This document shows positions 1 to 12,300 of a stretch of 64,000 nt of DNA, piece after piece. This DNA comes from Campylorhamphus procurvoides (taxonomy: Eukaryota > Chordata > Aves > Passeriformes > Dendrocolaptidae): the NCBI GenBank assembly GCA_013396655.1, contig WBMV01003161.1, forward strand, positions 2,540,059 through 2,604,058. The letters run 5' to 3'. The notes under the pieces were generated by a model, which did not search any database, was not told the origin of the DNA, and saw nothing but the letters and a program-made list of their open reading frames with translations. Position 1 is the stretch's first letter; every line of letters starts with the position of its first letter. The position numbers and the translations under genes are program-made.

Positions 1-2416
1 ATGTACTGTGTGTTGAGGGTGTCAGGTTTGTTAACTTAAACCAACCCTTCACCAAGTAAACAACCACAGATTTGCTTCAACCACCCTTCAGCACCCAGCC
101 AGAGCACGCACAGGATGGATCCTGCAACCACAGACTCCTCACCACCTTCCCTACAGATTTGTTGACCCTTCGTAGTTTGTAACCACAAGATGAGTGATAC
201 TACAGTTCTGCAAAGGCTTTGGAGAACTGTGCTGTCCAAAGCAGCGGGTAAAATTGCACGGAAGGAACATCACTTCACCCAGAGTCTCCAGCTTTGATGG
301 GCAATGTCAACAGCTTTCTCTGACCTTTTTTTTTTTTTAATCTCTGTCGTATAAATGCACATGTGTGTAAATGTGTTATTACTTATATCTCCGCCTCTGG
401 AAAGATTTGCTTCCTAAAGCTATTCAGTCTGCCCAAATTGCTTTGCAAATTTAAGTGTTGCAGCTTCAATTGTTTTGTTATTCTTCAAAGGCTATTTATG
501 TAAGCGTATGATAGAAGAAGATGATGTCCTCTGTCCAAAATTCTTTTATAAAACCCTCAGTAAAACATCATTTGGATATTTTTAAAATTGCTGACAGATT
601 CCACAAGACCAGCTGTTTATAGACACATTCCCCACCGAAAAGGCAATGACTGGGGGCTACCACATCACATGTCCTTTGTGAACCCTGGTACTGTCAGGAA
701 AGGTGACTTCAAACCTGAAATTTCAGATGAAAACAGCACAGGAAGATTAGAAATGTTCAAAATCCAAACCACACCTGGATGAGAATTTTGCAGGTGACTC
801 TTCCAACCTCCAGAGATGAGCGAGACATCTATAGGTTTAGACAAATGTTTCTATCTGATCTCCTAGCCTATCCCAGAAATCTAGGACACCAAAATACCAC
901 CTCTGTAAGGGTGTCCCTGGGTCCACAATTTATGTATGTACAAAATCTAGCACAGCAGGTGAAAAACTTTACCAGCCCATGGCAGAGTTATAAATATGCT
1001 TATAAATATATACATTAAAAAAACATCCTAAGAGGACTTAAGTGACTTTTACCTGGTCACAGGTACATATAACCCATATGCACAGGCAGAACCAATTCCT
1101 GGTAGTGGTGATGGGCCAATGCCACAGTTTTATTTTGTCAGAGGCTGTCTAGTTCGCTCATTGCAAGACAGAGAACTGGGTGCTTTCCAGGACTTTGCAT
1201 GTAACAGAATTCTCAAAAAGCAGACAAGCACTGAAAGTGAAATACTCGAGGAGACTGGCCAAACCAAAGGCAGAATTAGCAGCCGTCTCTTTTGCTGCCA
1301 TCAGTAGCTGAACTGAAGATTTAATTAGGGAATGCTTTAAATATTTCCAAACAAATTCAACAGTACTTCATATATCTTCATTTCCCAGAAGTATATAAGA
1401 TTTATAAAGTATGGCAATGTTTTTATGGCTCCATAAATCATCAGAAATCTTAGGTATAACCGGAGATGAGTATATGAGGTCAAACTGCAACAATAAGGAT
1501 GGTAGAGAAGGTCAGATTCTTATAAAGGATTATAGATTTTTCATGCAAAACCCTGAGGTTTTTCCCTTCTTATGGAAACCTGTGGCAGGTAGGGATGCAG
1601 GACCTGGCCTTACATACTTATCATAGGGATATTGAGCACCACAGCTGCCACTGGAGCATCTCCCAAGGTCCAAAGGTCTCCTGGGAAGAGAAGCACCAGG
1701 CTCCCCACTCCTCATTCCACCAAGGTGGGTTCATCTCCAGTGTTACAGTAGCTAGTTAGAGAAAAACATGCTTTTATTTTAATGGCTGTACATGGCCAGG
1801 GATTTTTTAGTTTGGAACTTGGCTCTCATTTTCCAGAAAGACATATGGGGTTTTCCTGCACTCTAAGCAGCTTTATTTAATATGGAAAGTAGAATATCTT
1901 TCAAAACAGAAACCAGCTGCGTAGTTTATGGGTATCATCATATGGCTCTGCTTTTTGTTTCCTTACTTAACCGTAGTTTGGGGTTTCCAAGTTGCCAAGC
2001 TGCTAACACTAGTAAATGGAGTTTATTAGAGACAGTGTCTGTTGAACAATAACATTTTATATAGTCTGTCACTGTCTAGTACCTTAGATGAGTTACACAT
2101 TTCTATTCTCTATACTTGCCCTGATTTCTTTTTGGCACTTTAGATCCCATTTTCAGCTGCGGACATCAGAGACCAAAATCAAAGACATGATCTTGTGCCT
2201 AAAACCTGAAAAGCCATTCCTGACCAAAGTCATGGAATCAGACCTCCAAGGGTTAATCCCACAGTGCCTTTTGACTGAGCTTAGCCAGCAGGAAGGGATT
2301 GGATGGTAGATGAAATACCTCCCCAGGAGATCTCTTCCAGGAGCGGGGGCCCCTTTGCCCAGTTGTAAAAGATAATGTGTCCATTCAAAGGCTGTCCCAC
2401 AGCAGGAACACAGACT

Positions 2417-2437
2417 GGGGTGGGTGGGAGCACTGGG
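2417..2437 (+). other. G-quadruplex-forming motif
   Basis: Four runs of at least three G are separated by loops of 1, 1 and 6 bases: GGGG-T-GGG-T-GGG-AGCACT-GGG. This satisfies the usual G3+N1-7 pattern, and the two single-base loops favour a stable parallel fold. It lies in a locally GC-richer patch (about 2330-2500) with no identifiable gene. Whether it folds or regulates anything in vivo cannot be told from sequence. Confidence 0.6.
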
Positions 2438-2769
2438 AGAGGCATGGACCCTCCTGCAGTGATGCTCTCCCCTCCCAAAGGCTCAGCCTCTTCCCGGAGC
2501 TTTGGAGCGCTGGAAATTAGGAGTAAACAACAGTTGCAGCCTAAGATGTCTCTGTAAATTGCTCTCAGAGGGCTGTTTGCATTTGGCTCCTACGGGCACC
2601 AGATTCAAGCCCAGCTGGATGGGCAGAAGCGAGCCCAGTCTCTGCTTGGCCCTTCAGTGGTTAATTTGGACGTGTGAAGCAGGGACATCACTCAGCTGAA
2701 ATGTTAGAGGGCAGATGAAATGAGGGGTTTTCGCAGTAGCACAGTTCCCCATTTCTCCTCTGTGCTCTG

Positions 2770-2960
2770 CAAGTATTGTGAGCCAGCTCTGGCAGATATC
2801 TTTATCTTGTTATCTGCTGCTCTTCCTCTAATCAGAAGAGATTCATGCCCTGCCAACTTTAAACTGCAGGCTTGCTTTTAATAGCAGTAACTACAGATGT
2901 CATTAGAGCTCCCTTTCACCAGGAATCCCCTGGGTATTGGAGGAACGGAGCTTTTAAACC
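2770..2960. promoter_or_regulatory. Candidate regulatory block with GATA-type sites
   Basis: Two TTATCT (reverse WGATAR) sites sit 8 bp apart at 2802-2807 and 2810-2815, just after a further AGATAT. They are followed by a mixed AT/GC stretch containing CTAATC and CATTAG homeodomain-like cores. The texture (no repeats, clustered factor motifs) resembles vertebrate conserved noncoding elements. Such short motifs are common by chance, so this is only a candidate. Cross-species alignment would decide it. Confidence 0.2.
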
Positions 2961-5900
2961 AGCGCTCCGCGGGTACAGCATGGCCAGCATGGAGAGCAGG
3001 GGTTACACAGAGTTCCTTCCCTGCCCAGGAATTATGGCTGCTTTGACTACTGCTAACTCAGCTCTGAAAAAGGTGATTTATCTTCATGGTTCATAAAAAT
3101 TCTTCTGGAGAAATTTTCCTTTTCCTGTACCCCTTTGGAATAACCAGATTGCAGCATGTCTGGGATTTAAAAACAAATATGGCCTGGAAAATAATATCTT
3201 TGGATTTCCCCCAGTCATACCTTCTGCTGTACACAATGGTTTCACTCCCAGCTTTAAATTAGATGAGTGCTATGTTAGCAATATACTTCTCATAAGGACT
3301 GAGAGCAAGGCATAAAGAGTTCCAGCAAACAGGCTCAGTAGACATTTGTTTGCCAAGTATTAGCTGTTGCTAGAAGGTAATTTTGATTCCTAAAGTTAAG
3401 AGGCCCTTGCCAATAGAAAAGGTTTTGGTTCTTTTTCTTTGAATTACTTTGAAAAATTAGAAAAATTACTGACACCATGAAGAACTTGTCAACTTTATTA
3501 ATGTTTATCAGATTTTCCACTGTATTCATTTCAGGGTAACAATGATGCAAGACTCCAGTGCAGTGAGTAGTGTTACCTGTCTAAAGGAGCTCTTAATCTG
3601 TATCTTTGTTCAGGAGGATAGAGTGTATGTCTCTTGGTGACCCATTGCCTTGGCATACATTTATTTTGTAGTTGTTCCTTAAATATTTGCAGTACATAGG
3701 TACAGGAATCATGGCTGAGGAATCTGCAACTAAGCACTGTAGGGACAGAGAACAACAGAATTGTATCTGTCCCAAGATTAACAGTTTACTATCTTTTTTT
3801 TTTTAAAGGTCAGAATAAGATTCTGATCCTTCCAAAAAACTGTATATCTAATGCAATACTGTGAATAGTCCAATGAAGTCAATAACGACAGTAACCAAGC
3901 AAAAATTGGAACATATGAACGTACTTTTGCGAGCCTGAGGAATGAGGAAAAGCAAATGTATTCCCCTGGGTTTTAGCAATCAGATAGCATATGTATTAAT
4001 AATGTGCAATACCCAGCGCGGTGCATGGAAAACCATAAAAACGTGAGCCATTGGAGACGGGTTCCTATATACAGAATTCCCCTGCTCTCAGAGGTATAGC
4101 CATTGATACCTACACACAAATCAACCGTAACAATAAGAATTGGTTTGGCACAAGCTTCCAGCCACTAATGGATAACACAGACCAAAAATGCTTCTCTTGC
4201 CTTTTGTTCGCTCTGGAATGCTGTTCCTCACTGGAGACATCCACAGCAGAAACCAACCCTGGGGCTAAACTGGGAGAGTAGCTAGAGCTAACCCATCTTT
4301 GTCTGCAGAAACCTAGCCACATAAATGTGTTTTACAGATGACCAGTGGTAATTTACTCAGCCCAGAAGAATACACTTAATAGCATGAAGAGGGATGCTGG
4401 GTTTAATGCACAGCCAGGGAGCTGCTTGTCACCACCACCTGCAGATAGAGCAGACACTGGAGAGCATTTTACGGCCAAGCAGTCTGATCCACTCCTGCTG
4501 GCAAGAAGTGGTGCCAGGCCCATCTCTCCTGTGGAGTCAGACATCGGCCAGCACTAAGGGCTGATCCTGCCTTTCGTCCCAGGATGTGAGTGCTGCTGCC
4601 AGAGCTACAGCTCCTTGTATTCTGCTTTTGGAGCAAATGGAGCCTGGACTATCATGCTCTAAACAGAGAAAAGGGCAAAATTATATATATAATCCCACCA
4701 GGGAAAGAGAAATGTACTGCTCTGCCTGTCTCTCTCACAGCACATCTCTAGATGACAGACAAGTTTGAGCCTTGCTCTTCTTCCAGCACAGGCATTTGTG
4801 TCCTGTCAGAATCTGGCACTCAGCTTGGAAAGGGAAATTACAAGTCCTTTCCTGAAAGTCAATTAGTGCTGTTTCAATCCCAGATAAACTGGAGAAGGGC
4901 TGCCAAGAGGCCACGAGTACATTCAAGGCCAAGTTTCTACAGGTGTCCATGCAGTTACAGTCAATGCTAGGTTGCCACACCATATATAGAGTTGAGGAAC
5001 ACATGCACCAATGTGAGGGAGTTAAAAAAAAAAAGTAGCATTAAGGAAGCTATTAAATTTATGTCCATTTCCTAAAAACATGGAATGCAATTTGTGAAAA
5101 CATCCTTGATATCGGTTGGAGCGAAAGAGGTATTTCAGATACATCCTGAGCAGTTGGATGAGTGTCTTCACTTCCTTCCCCCCAGCTTCTGGAGTGATTT
5201 ACAACATCCTTCTAGTAAAGGATCCAGAGTCATTTGGAGGGGGAAAAGAGACTTATTGGAAGATTAAAGAAATTTAAGTTTGCCAAAGCTAATAAATGGT
5301 CTCAAAGTTCAGCTACTCCTCACTGGAAGGAGAAATCAGACTTTGGTGAGCAGGAGAGTTGGTACCAGTTTGTACAGGACTTTATGACAGCAACAGCCAA
5401 GAGGCCCCACGTTCTGCTCAGTAAAGGAATTGGCTTACAAACCCACCCCTTGCCAGTCGAGCCAAAGTCCAGGGGCCTCTGCAGGAAGGAGATACTAAAG
5501 AACAATAATTTAGAAAGGAAAAAGGAACAGTTCAATCTGCAAAACTTGCTCTGCCAGGGCACAACCCTGCTCTTGTCTGTGGAGAGATCTGCCATTGTCC
5601 CCAGCGGGGCAGGTCCCTTGCTCACGGTCCCAGGGTGACACACCAATGATGTGTGTCCCTTTAATGGCTCCTAAGAGTATTCCAGCATTGGCAATTTCTA
5701 TTTCCTCTGCCCACGCCTATTCAAAGCATCGCTGAGTGAGGTTTTCCATCCTTAGGTTCTCTTACCTTGTCCTTGAAGAACATACTCAAAATTACTGCTT
5801 TTTGCCTGATGATTTTGGTTTTTTTGCATCCCATTTAATGCTCTGCACTTTCTTTTATCTCTGTATTAATAACTCTATTATCAACTTGTGCAGCAATTTG

Positions 5901-6283
5901 ATGGGAGACTTCCAGTGTCAGGGATTTCTCCCAGTGAATTGTATTTGCAATAATGCTTCCCTTTCTATTTTCCATGGTAATAATACAAAGTTTCATTTTA
6001 ACCACTATGGCTTTTAATGTAGCACATGTTTCTTTTTGATAAAAAGGTGATACAAACAACACAACCTTGGTCACTATTAGTCTTTCACAACAGCCAGGCA
6101 TTTAGGATCAACTGTTTTTCTTTAAGAAAAAAATAAATCAAGAGAATGAACAAAATGTATCAGGGATTTTTCTATTTAGTTTTTCAGATATAGAGCCTCG
6201 AAAGTCATGTATAAACCCAGGATGAACCCAACCATGAAGATTAAAAATTGTATATTGAAAAAGAGATGTAGAGGTTTTTAGGC

Positions 6284-6311
6284 AAGCTTGAACACTTTAA
6301 GAAGCTTGAAC
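6284..6311. repeat. Short local duplication (18-bp period)
   Basis: The 10-mer AAGCTTGAAC occurs at 6284-6293 and again at 6302-6311, an offset of 18 bp. This is a typical small replication-slippage duplication. No function is implied. Confidence 0.6.
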
Positions 6312-9270
6312 TTATGGGCAGAACAGCAATAAGGTGGCATGTTAACAACACTGTTCCAATAACACTACAAGAATCATTAGTTTATGATAGAGTTTATTCC
6401 AAACTAACTTGAAAAGGTTCAGTGGCAGAGCACCTATAGCTATGCATTTCTGAAACAGCTATGGGAGTTTCTCCAAGAAATTTATCTACAAGTGAGTTTC
6501 CCCTGAATAGCTGCTAATAGGCTAAATAAATGCATCTGATGAACTCTTCATGGAACAGGGATGTGAGGCCAGGTGAATAAGGGTATTTGAGGAATCAGGG
6601 GGTTTCTGTCCAAAGGCATCTCTCAATTAGCTACAAAACTCAGTGCTCCAGATACAGGAAAGCTTGAGCTGTCTAGGAAACTGCTGTATTGCCCTACATG
6701 ATGATGCCATGAAAGTACCATTAAAGTCTGAGAGACAATATCAGAGTATTTTCTGAACACCTTTCTTTCATCAAAGTCGGTGTTTATATTCCTGCTAAGC
6801 CTCTTAGAGTGTTGTATTTAGGAGAGGCTGGGACTTTGCCAGTGAAACATCTACACGGAAAGATGTCGGCTCACCAAAAGACTTCGTGAGAATGTATGGA
6901 TGTTGAGGAGACTTTTGTTGGGAAAGGTTTCTCAGCTGCTGGACAATATTCCTCAGCAAAAGCCAAGAGGCACTCACTGCAGAGTAAGGAATTGCCTACT
7001 TCTTGGGCAGCTCCTCAGGAATGTGAGACAATCAAATTTAAGAGCCTGCGTGGTGACTCAGAGCAAGCAGCACCTCCCAAAGCCCACGCAACTGGCCTTG
7101 CCCTGAGGCTCCCTATTATTCCTGAATAGGCTCTTTCAATCTTTTTCTACAGAAACTTTTGGGAGGCCTTGAGCTTCTGTTGATGCAGAACAGAAAAATC
7201 TCTTAAATCTAGAAAATCTTTGGGAATGGAAAGCCTGTTTTTCTCCCAGATCTTCATATTGTTTTCTTTTTCCTGAAGCCATTGAGCCAACAAGAAATGG
7301 ACATTTTGGAGGCAAAGACTGCAAACAGCATCATTGCTGAATCCTTCCCTTTGCAATTCATTTGGGAACATTGATCAGTGCCAGTATCCCAGCTAGATCA
7401 AAGCACTGGAACTATTGCTCTGAGCTTCATGGTTACCCATCATCAAGATCAAGTTGTCTTCTAGCTTAGTGGGTCTAAAGGAGTGACTCAAAATTGCTCA
7501 GAAAATGCTGCTTGTTGCCACCAGCCCTCTCATTAGCAAGGGACCCATCAGCCTGCACATTTGCAGCCCCTTGCTCGGTGTACCCTCAGTAGCTCAGCTT
7601 GGCACAGGGACTGATGAGCCTCCTCCTGTATCTTGGCAACAACAGCTATAAACATTTCTGACATGCCTGGCTGCTTCTCCATGGAGCAGGGCATGACCAG
7701 ACGTTGCAGCCATAGAAAGAAACAGGCGTGCGGGAGGCAGGAGAGGGCTTGTTGCATGTCAGCGGAGGGAAAAAGAAACCGCAATTCACTAAAAGTCTCT
7801 TTGGAAGGCTATGTTCAGACTAAGATGATTTCCCTTGGCACAAAATCAGCTTCAGATCCTGTCATTTCTCACCAGTTGAAGAGATCGTGGAAGGATAAAG
7901 TGTAACCCAGAAATGGAATTAGATCGTTGCAGCATTGCCATCTTTCACTTGATTTTTCCACTTGAAGCTCAACGATGAAATAACAATGTTCACAAAAACA
8001 CTCCTTTCCAGCTGCAGCTTCTGCAGGTACGTGATGTCCAGACCTGCAGAGACCTCTTGGGCTTGTGTGTTGCCATGGAAGCTGAAGGTGAAGGGTGTCC
8101 ATGGCTTTCTCTTGGCTGTTTTGGAAAGCGCAATCGTAGGACAAAAGATGGACTAACTTTGTTCATCGTTTTTCCCTCTTCAGGATGCTCTCAAGTGGAT
8201 TCTGATCTTTAGAAGGGTTTATCCATTTTCAGAGGTGTTTCAGCTCAACGCCTTGGCTACACTCATTCTTCATCAGCACGTGCAATCGCAGCACTTGTGG
8301 ACATGATGGATTGAACTTTTTACTAGCTGACTCCCCCATGGAGACCATGTATCAGTGTCAGAGCAGGTATTAGCTCAGATACTCAAATCTCCTGCTTACC
8401 ACCCAAATCTGGTGTTTTGTCGCCATTTGAACACAATTTCCGGGTGATATTTTGGCTTCATGATGCTGTACTTGCTCCAGCTCCACTGTTACCCCCAACT
8501 CTTAGAGGATCAATAGCATCAAACCAGCCCTGGAGATACACAGCCTCCTTTTGCCCCTCTCATCCTGTGCCTCCCCTGCTCACTGTCCACCCCACTTCCA
8601 CATGATGGGGAGGGAATCACATGTTTTGTGCTTTCTGCAAGGAGTGTTTTATGCAGATGGATAAAAACCAGTCTCACTTGAGACCATGGCTGCCAGATAT
8701 CTGACCAGAGCATGGGCAGAGCACCCATGGCCACATCCATCCACAAAGCATTTGACAGCAAAGGCTGACCCAAGCATCTTGTGGCCACTGTGCTGATGGA
8801 TGTGACCCTGCTTTGCACAGCTCACCTTACACACAGTCATGAAAGCTCCCTTATTCTGCAAGTTTTTGTTTCTGAAAATGCTTTTGCCCCACAATGCAAA
8901 GCCCTCTGGAAACCACAAAAACTTCCTCGGTAACTCCCTGTGTCCCTACATCAATTTTATCACATTCCTCTTGGCATGGGGAAGGAATGAAAATGGGTGA
9001 TGGTAAGATATCTGCATGTTTCTCCCTGCTGCTTTTGCTGACTCAGAAATTTGAGAAGAACAACAAGCAGCAGCAGACAGCATAACCTAACCTTATCACG
9101 CTGGAATCCAATTGTGTGGCTTGCACAGAGCACTTCAAGGCAGGCTATCACTCTTACTGTTTATGTTGCATCACAGAAAACAGCTGGAAAAACTGTAAAC
9201 TTCTTAATTTTGCTAACTGTATAGAAAGTTAGTTGTTCTAATCAAGAACATTACACAGAGGCACAGACTT

Positions 9271-9373
9271 TCTTTTTTTTTTAAATTCCAAAAAAAGAAA
9301 GGGGGGAAAAAACCCCCTCCATTTTGTTGAGGTTGTTGCAAAGGTTCAGACTTGTTTGAAAAAAAAAAAAAAA
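9271..9373. repeat. Homopolymer cluster with G-A-C hairpin
   Basis: Within about 100 bp there is a run of about ten T, a purine run, a G6-A6-C5 block (9301-9317) able to form a five-base-pair GC stem with an A loop, and a run of about 14 A (around 9360-9373). The cluster is low-complexity sequence and probably unstable in length. No target-site duplication or transposon body is evident around it. Confidence 0.6.
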
Positions 9374-12300
9374 GAAAAAGAAATGCTTATGACTGCTAAC
9401 TTTAATTGCCAAAAATGTGCTTTCTGTTATTAAAGTCCTAATGAGGGAAGTAGGGGAAAGGACAGTTTCTTATTTCTTGCTCACGAAAAAAAGAGAGGAA
9501 GAAAAGCAACAAAGCGCATAGCTGGTTCTGTGGGGTGCAGATAATGGAGTGACCTACTGGTCAAAGCTTTAGAGCCATCAGTACTGCAGTACAAGCTTTC
9601 CCATTTTTTACTAAGGAAATAAATTTACTTGCTAATAATGGTAGTGAGGTATGACCCAGTCTCCAGAGAGAGCACAGCACACACACAAATGGTTTCCCGA
9701 GGCTGCCGAGTGCCTCCTGATGTGTTAGGAGAGATTGGAGCGCGGAGGGAGGAAAGCAATGAAAATGCAGGTGAGGGACAGACACGTTTTCTCATTTCCT
9801 GGCCACAATCTATTCCCAGCAGCTTCAGTGAAATATGTTGTCTCCTCTCCTGTGTGACTAACACAGCCACGGCAACAGCATCCAAAATCAAAAGGTACCT
9901 GGACTGGACAGCAAATCTTAAATCTTTATACAGCCAAGGAATTCCCGTGGGCAAGCAGAACGGAGCCTTCCACTTAGCATTTACAGTACTTGTGTCACAT
10001 CCCAGGACCAGGGGTGAGAAGCTCTGCTGAAGGTTTTTGTAGGGAAATTACATGGCTTTGAAGGGTCTGTTAATTTTTAAGAGTCCACAAAGGGCAAGGG
10101 GTTTTGGAGATGTGGCAGCAGAGGTAGCTTAAGGTAAGTGGAGATAAGAGACCAGGAGGTAGTAGGGCTACTTTGGTTGTTATTAGAAGTCACACTAGAT
10201 GGAAAATGCAGCAAGAAATACCACATTGTGCCTTAACTCCAGCAGCACAGAGACTGCTCTGCAATCAGCCATTACAGATTCGTACACTGCAAATACGACC
10301 TTCTCTTTGCAGTGGTCATTGTTCTCCAAGTGGCCCAAATCATACCTGCTGAGCCAGGAGGAAAGGAGAGCCCTCACTGCAGGCCCACCCGTCTTTCACC
10401 AGCACTTGAGCACTTCAAACAGCTTTTCAAGAGGCATATTGTTGTCTCTAGTTATATCTGGAGATAAAAAGGGCAAGTTATTATAGCGCCCCCAACCCAT
10501 GCAGTCTAACCATCCAGGTCCCTTCCTTGCCAAGCTGCCTTCACTTTGTCCATGCCCAGTAAAGAGTAACTCCGTATTTTGTTTCAAGGCCATTCCTAGA
10601 ATTAGCCTGAAACTAGCCCAGACTATTTAAACATCTTTTTACAACTACTCAGATAAATGCTTTTAAAACAGTTTACTGGGGTGGCTTCACGTTTCGTTAC
10701 TTATTCCTGCTTTTGTTTTAGCATTCACCAGCATTTGTGGGAGTACATGTGTGCCTGAGCTCATGTGCTGATCTCTGCCTGGGGATTTGTCCCCATAAAG
10801 CAGGGCAGAAGGACTGATTTGCCATATGTTTTTATAACAGGCAAGATGAAGAATTGCTAAAACCAGAGCAGACAGCCTCCAGAGTCTGAGCCCAGCAGCT
10901 CCTGGAGGCAGACCCAGAATGGGAAGAAGAGGAGACAGGCGGCAGGTTCGCCCCTGGAGCAGCCTCTCACCCCCTTGTACTACTGCCTGTAGGGAATACA
11001 GGGGAAGGGCAGAGGAAATGCTGACAAGAGAATAAGCAGCTAGGTATAAATTAATCCTGGAACCATCTCAAGTCTCATACTGTTCATAATTACCTATCAT
11101 TTTCCTGGGCCAAACATTCGCTCCTCTAAGAGACCCTAATCCATTACCTGCCATGTACTGCCCTGCTGTAATTTCCTCATCTGCACTGAAACGTTCCGCC
11201 AGGCTTTGATGTTCTGGCAAGACCAGGGAGGCTCTGAAATTTGGGATTAGCAAACATCCGCAGGCATGATGTAGGCTCTCCAGAATCAGCACATGTTCCA
11301 GCATCTGATTCTAATAATGGCATGCCAAAATTTGGGAAAGGCAGGGAGGTGATTCCTTGCTCTTTCAGGTGGCAATGCCTGGGTCAGGAGTGCTGTTTGA
11401 AGCCGGGGTGAGCTGGAAACACTTGTCATGTCACCTACAGCTGCTCTGCCAAAAGGAGGTCACACATCCCACTGTCCAGGCACCCCCGCCCTAAGGACAG
11501 GCGTCTCCCTTAACACAGAAATCCATTTTGGGGAGAAAGTCATTAACTCTGAGCAAAGCTGCCCCAAAGAGGCATCATTCTGGGCGTGTGTCTGCATGCT
11601 TTTTGCGTTTTGGGGGCTTTTTTTTAAAACACTGCACATGAAATACAAAATGAAGTACATATAATTTCTAAACTCTGGTTTATGTGCCCCAGTCAGGGGC
11701 TAAGGAGTAGCGCTTGCAGCATGATGGTGTTTAAAATTCAGCTGCTCCCCTGATGTGTCTGCAGTCCTGCCTGCTGATGCCCAAGTATACATGCAGTAAT
11801 TATAGCAGCAACACAGTCCTGTTTGCATAAATTTGGTTTTAACAACAGTATTCAAGAATTTCGTTTTAACAGTGCTATCCAAGACACTGAAAAAGAACAA
11901 TCTCCCAAATCCTTTAACTGGAGAGTTCAGCATCCCTTGCATTAAAAGAAAATCCTTGAGATACAGCATACTAATCTTAATACTAATACTAATCATTCTC
12001 TCTGAGCAGAGAAGGTGCCTTTGCTGAGCTCTGGGCTGACATTGAATATGTGTTGCCTCAGACCAGGGTAATGTCTGTTTATAAGGTTCAGATGGAGGGG
12101 AGGTAAGCAGCTCTCCAATTTTGGGATAAACAGCTGCAACCAAAACACAAGAAAAACCAGTTTTGTTTTTCTTTTCACTAATTTGTATTTGCTGAGAGCA
12201 TGGGGTTTGTTCCTGTTGTTGCAGCTGGAAATTTCAAGGCGGCTGGAAGGTAAAAACTAAAATTGTACAAGCAATTAGCCCATGGTAATGTCTAATCACT

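Noticed and set aside
5234..5638. 134-codon plus-strand frame with basic N-terminus
   Set aside because: It has no recognised family and no flanking splice sites, and an antisense frame of similar length overlaps it.
6698..6735. Possible C/D snoRNA (TGATGATG followed by GTCTGAGA)
   Set aside because: The boxes are only about 40 bases apart, too short for a C/D snoRNA, and there is no terminal stem.
10080..10140. Possible exon ending at strong donor AAG/GTAAGT (about 10134)
   Set aside because: No acceptor with a consistent open frame was found upstream. Single donor matches are expected by chance in 64 kb.
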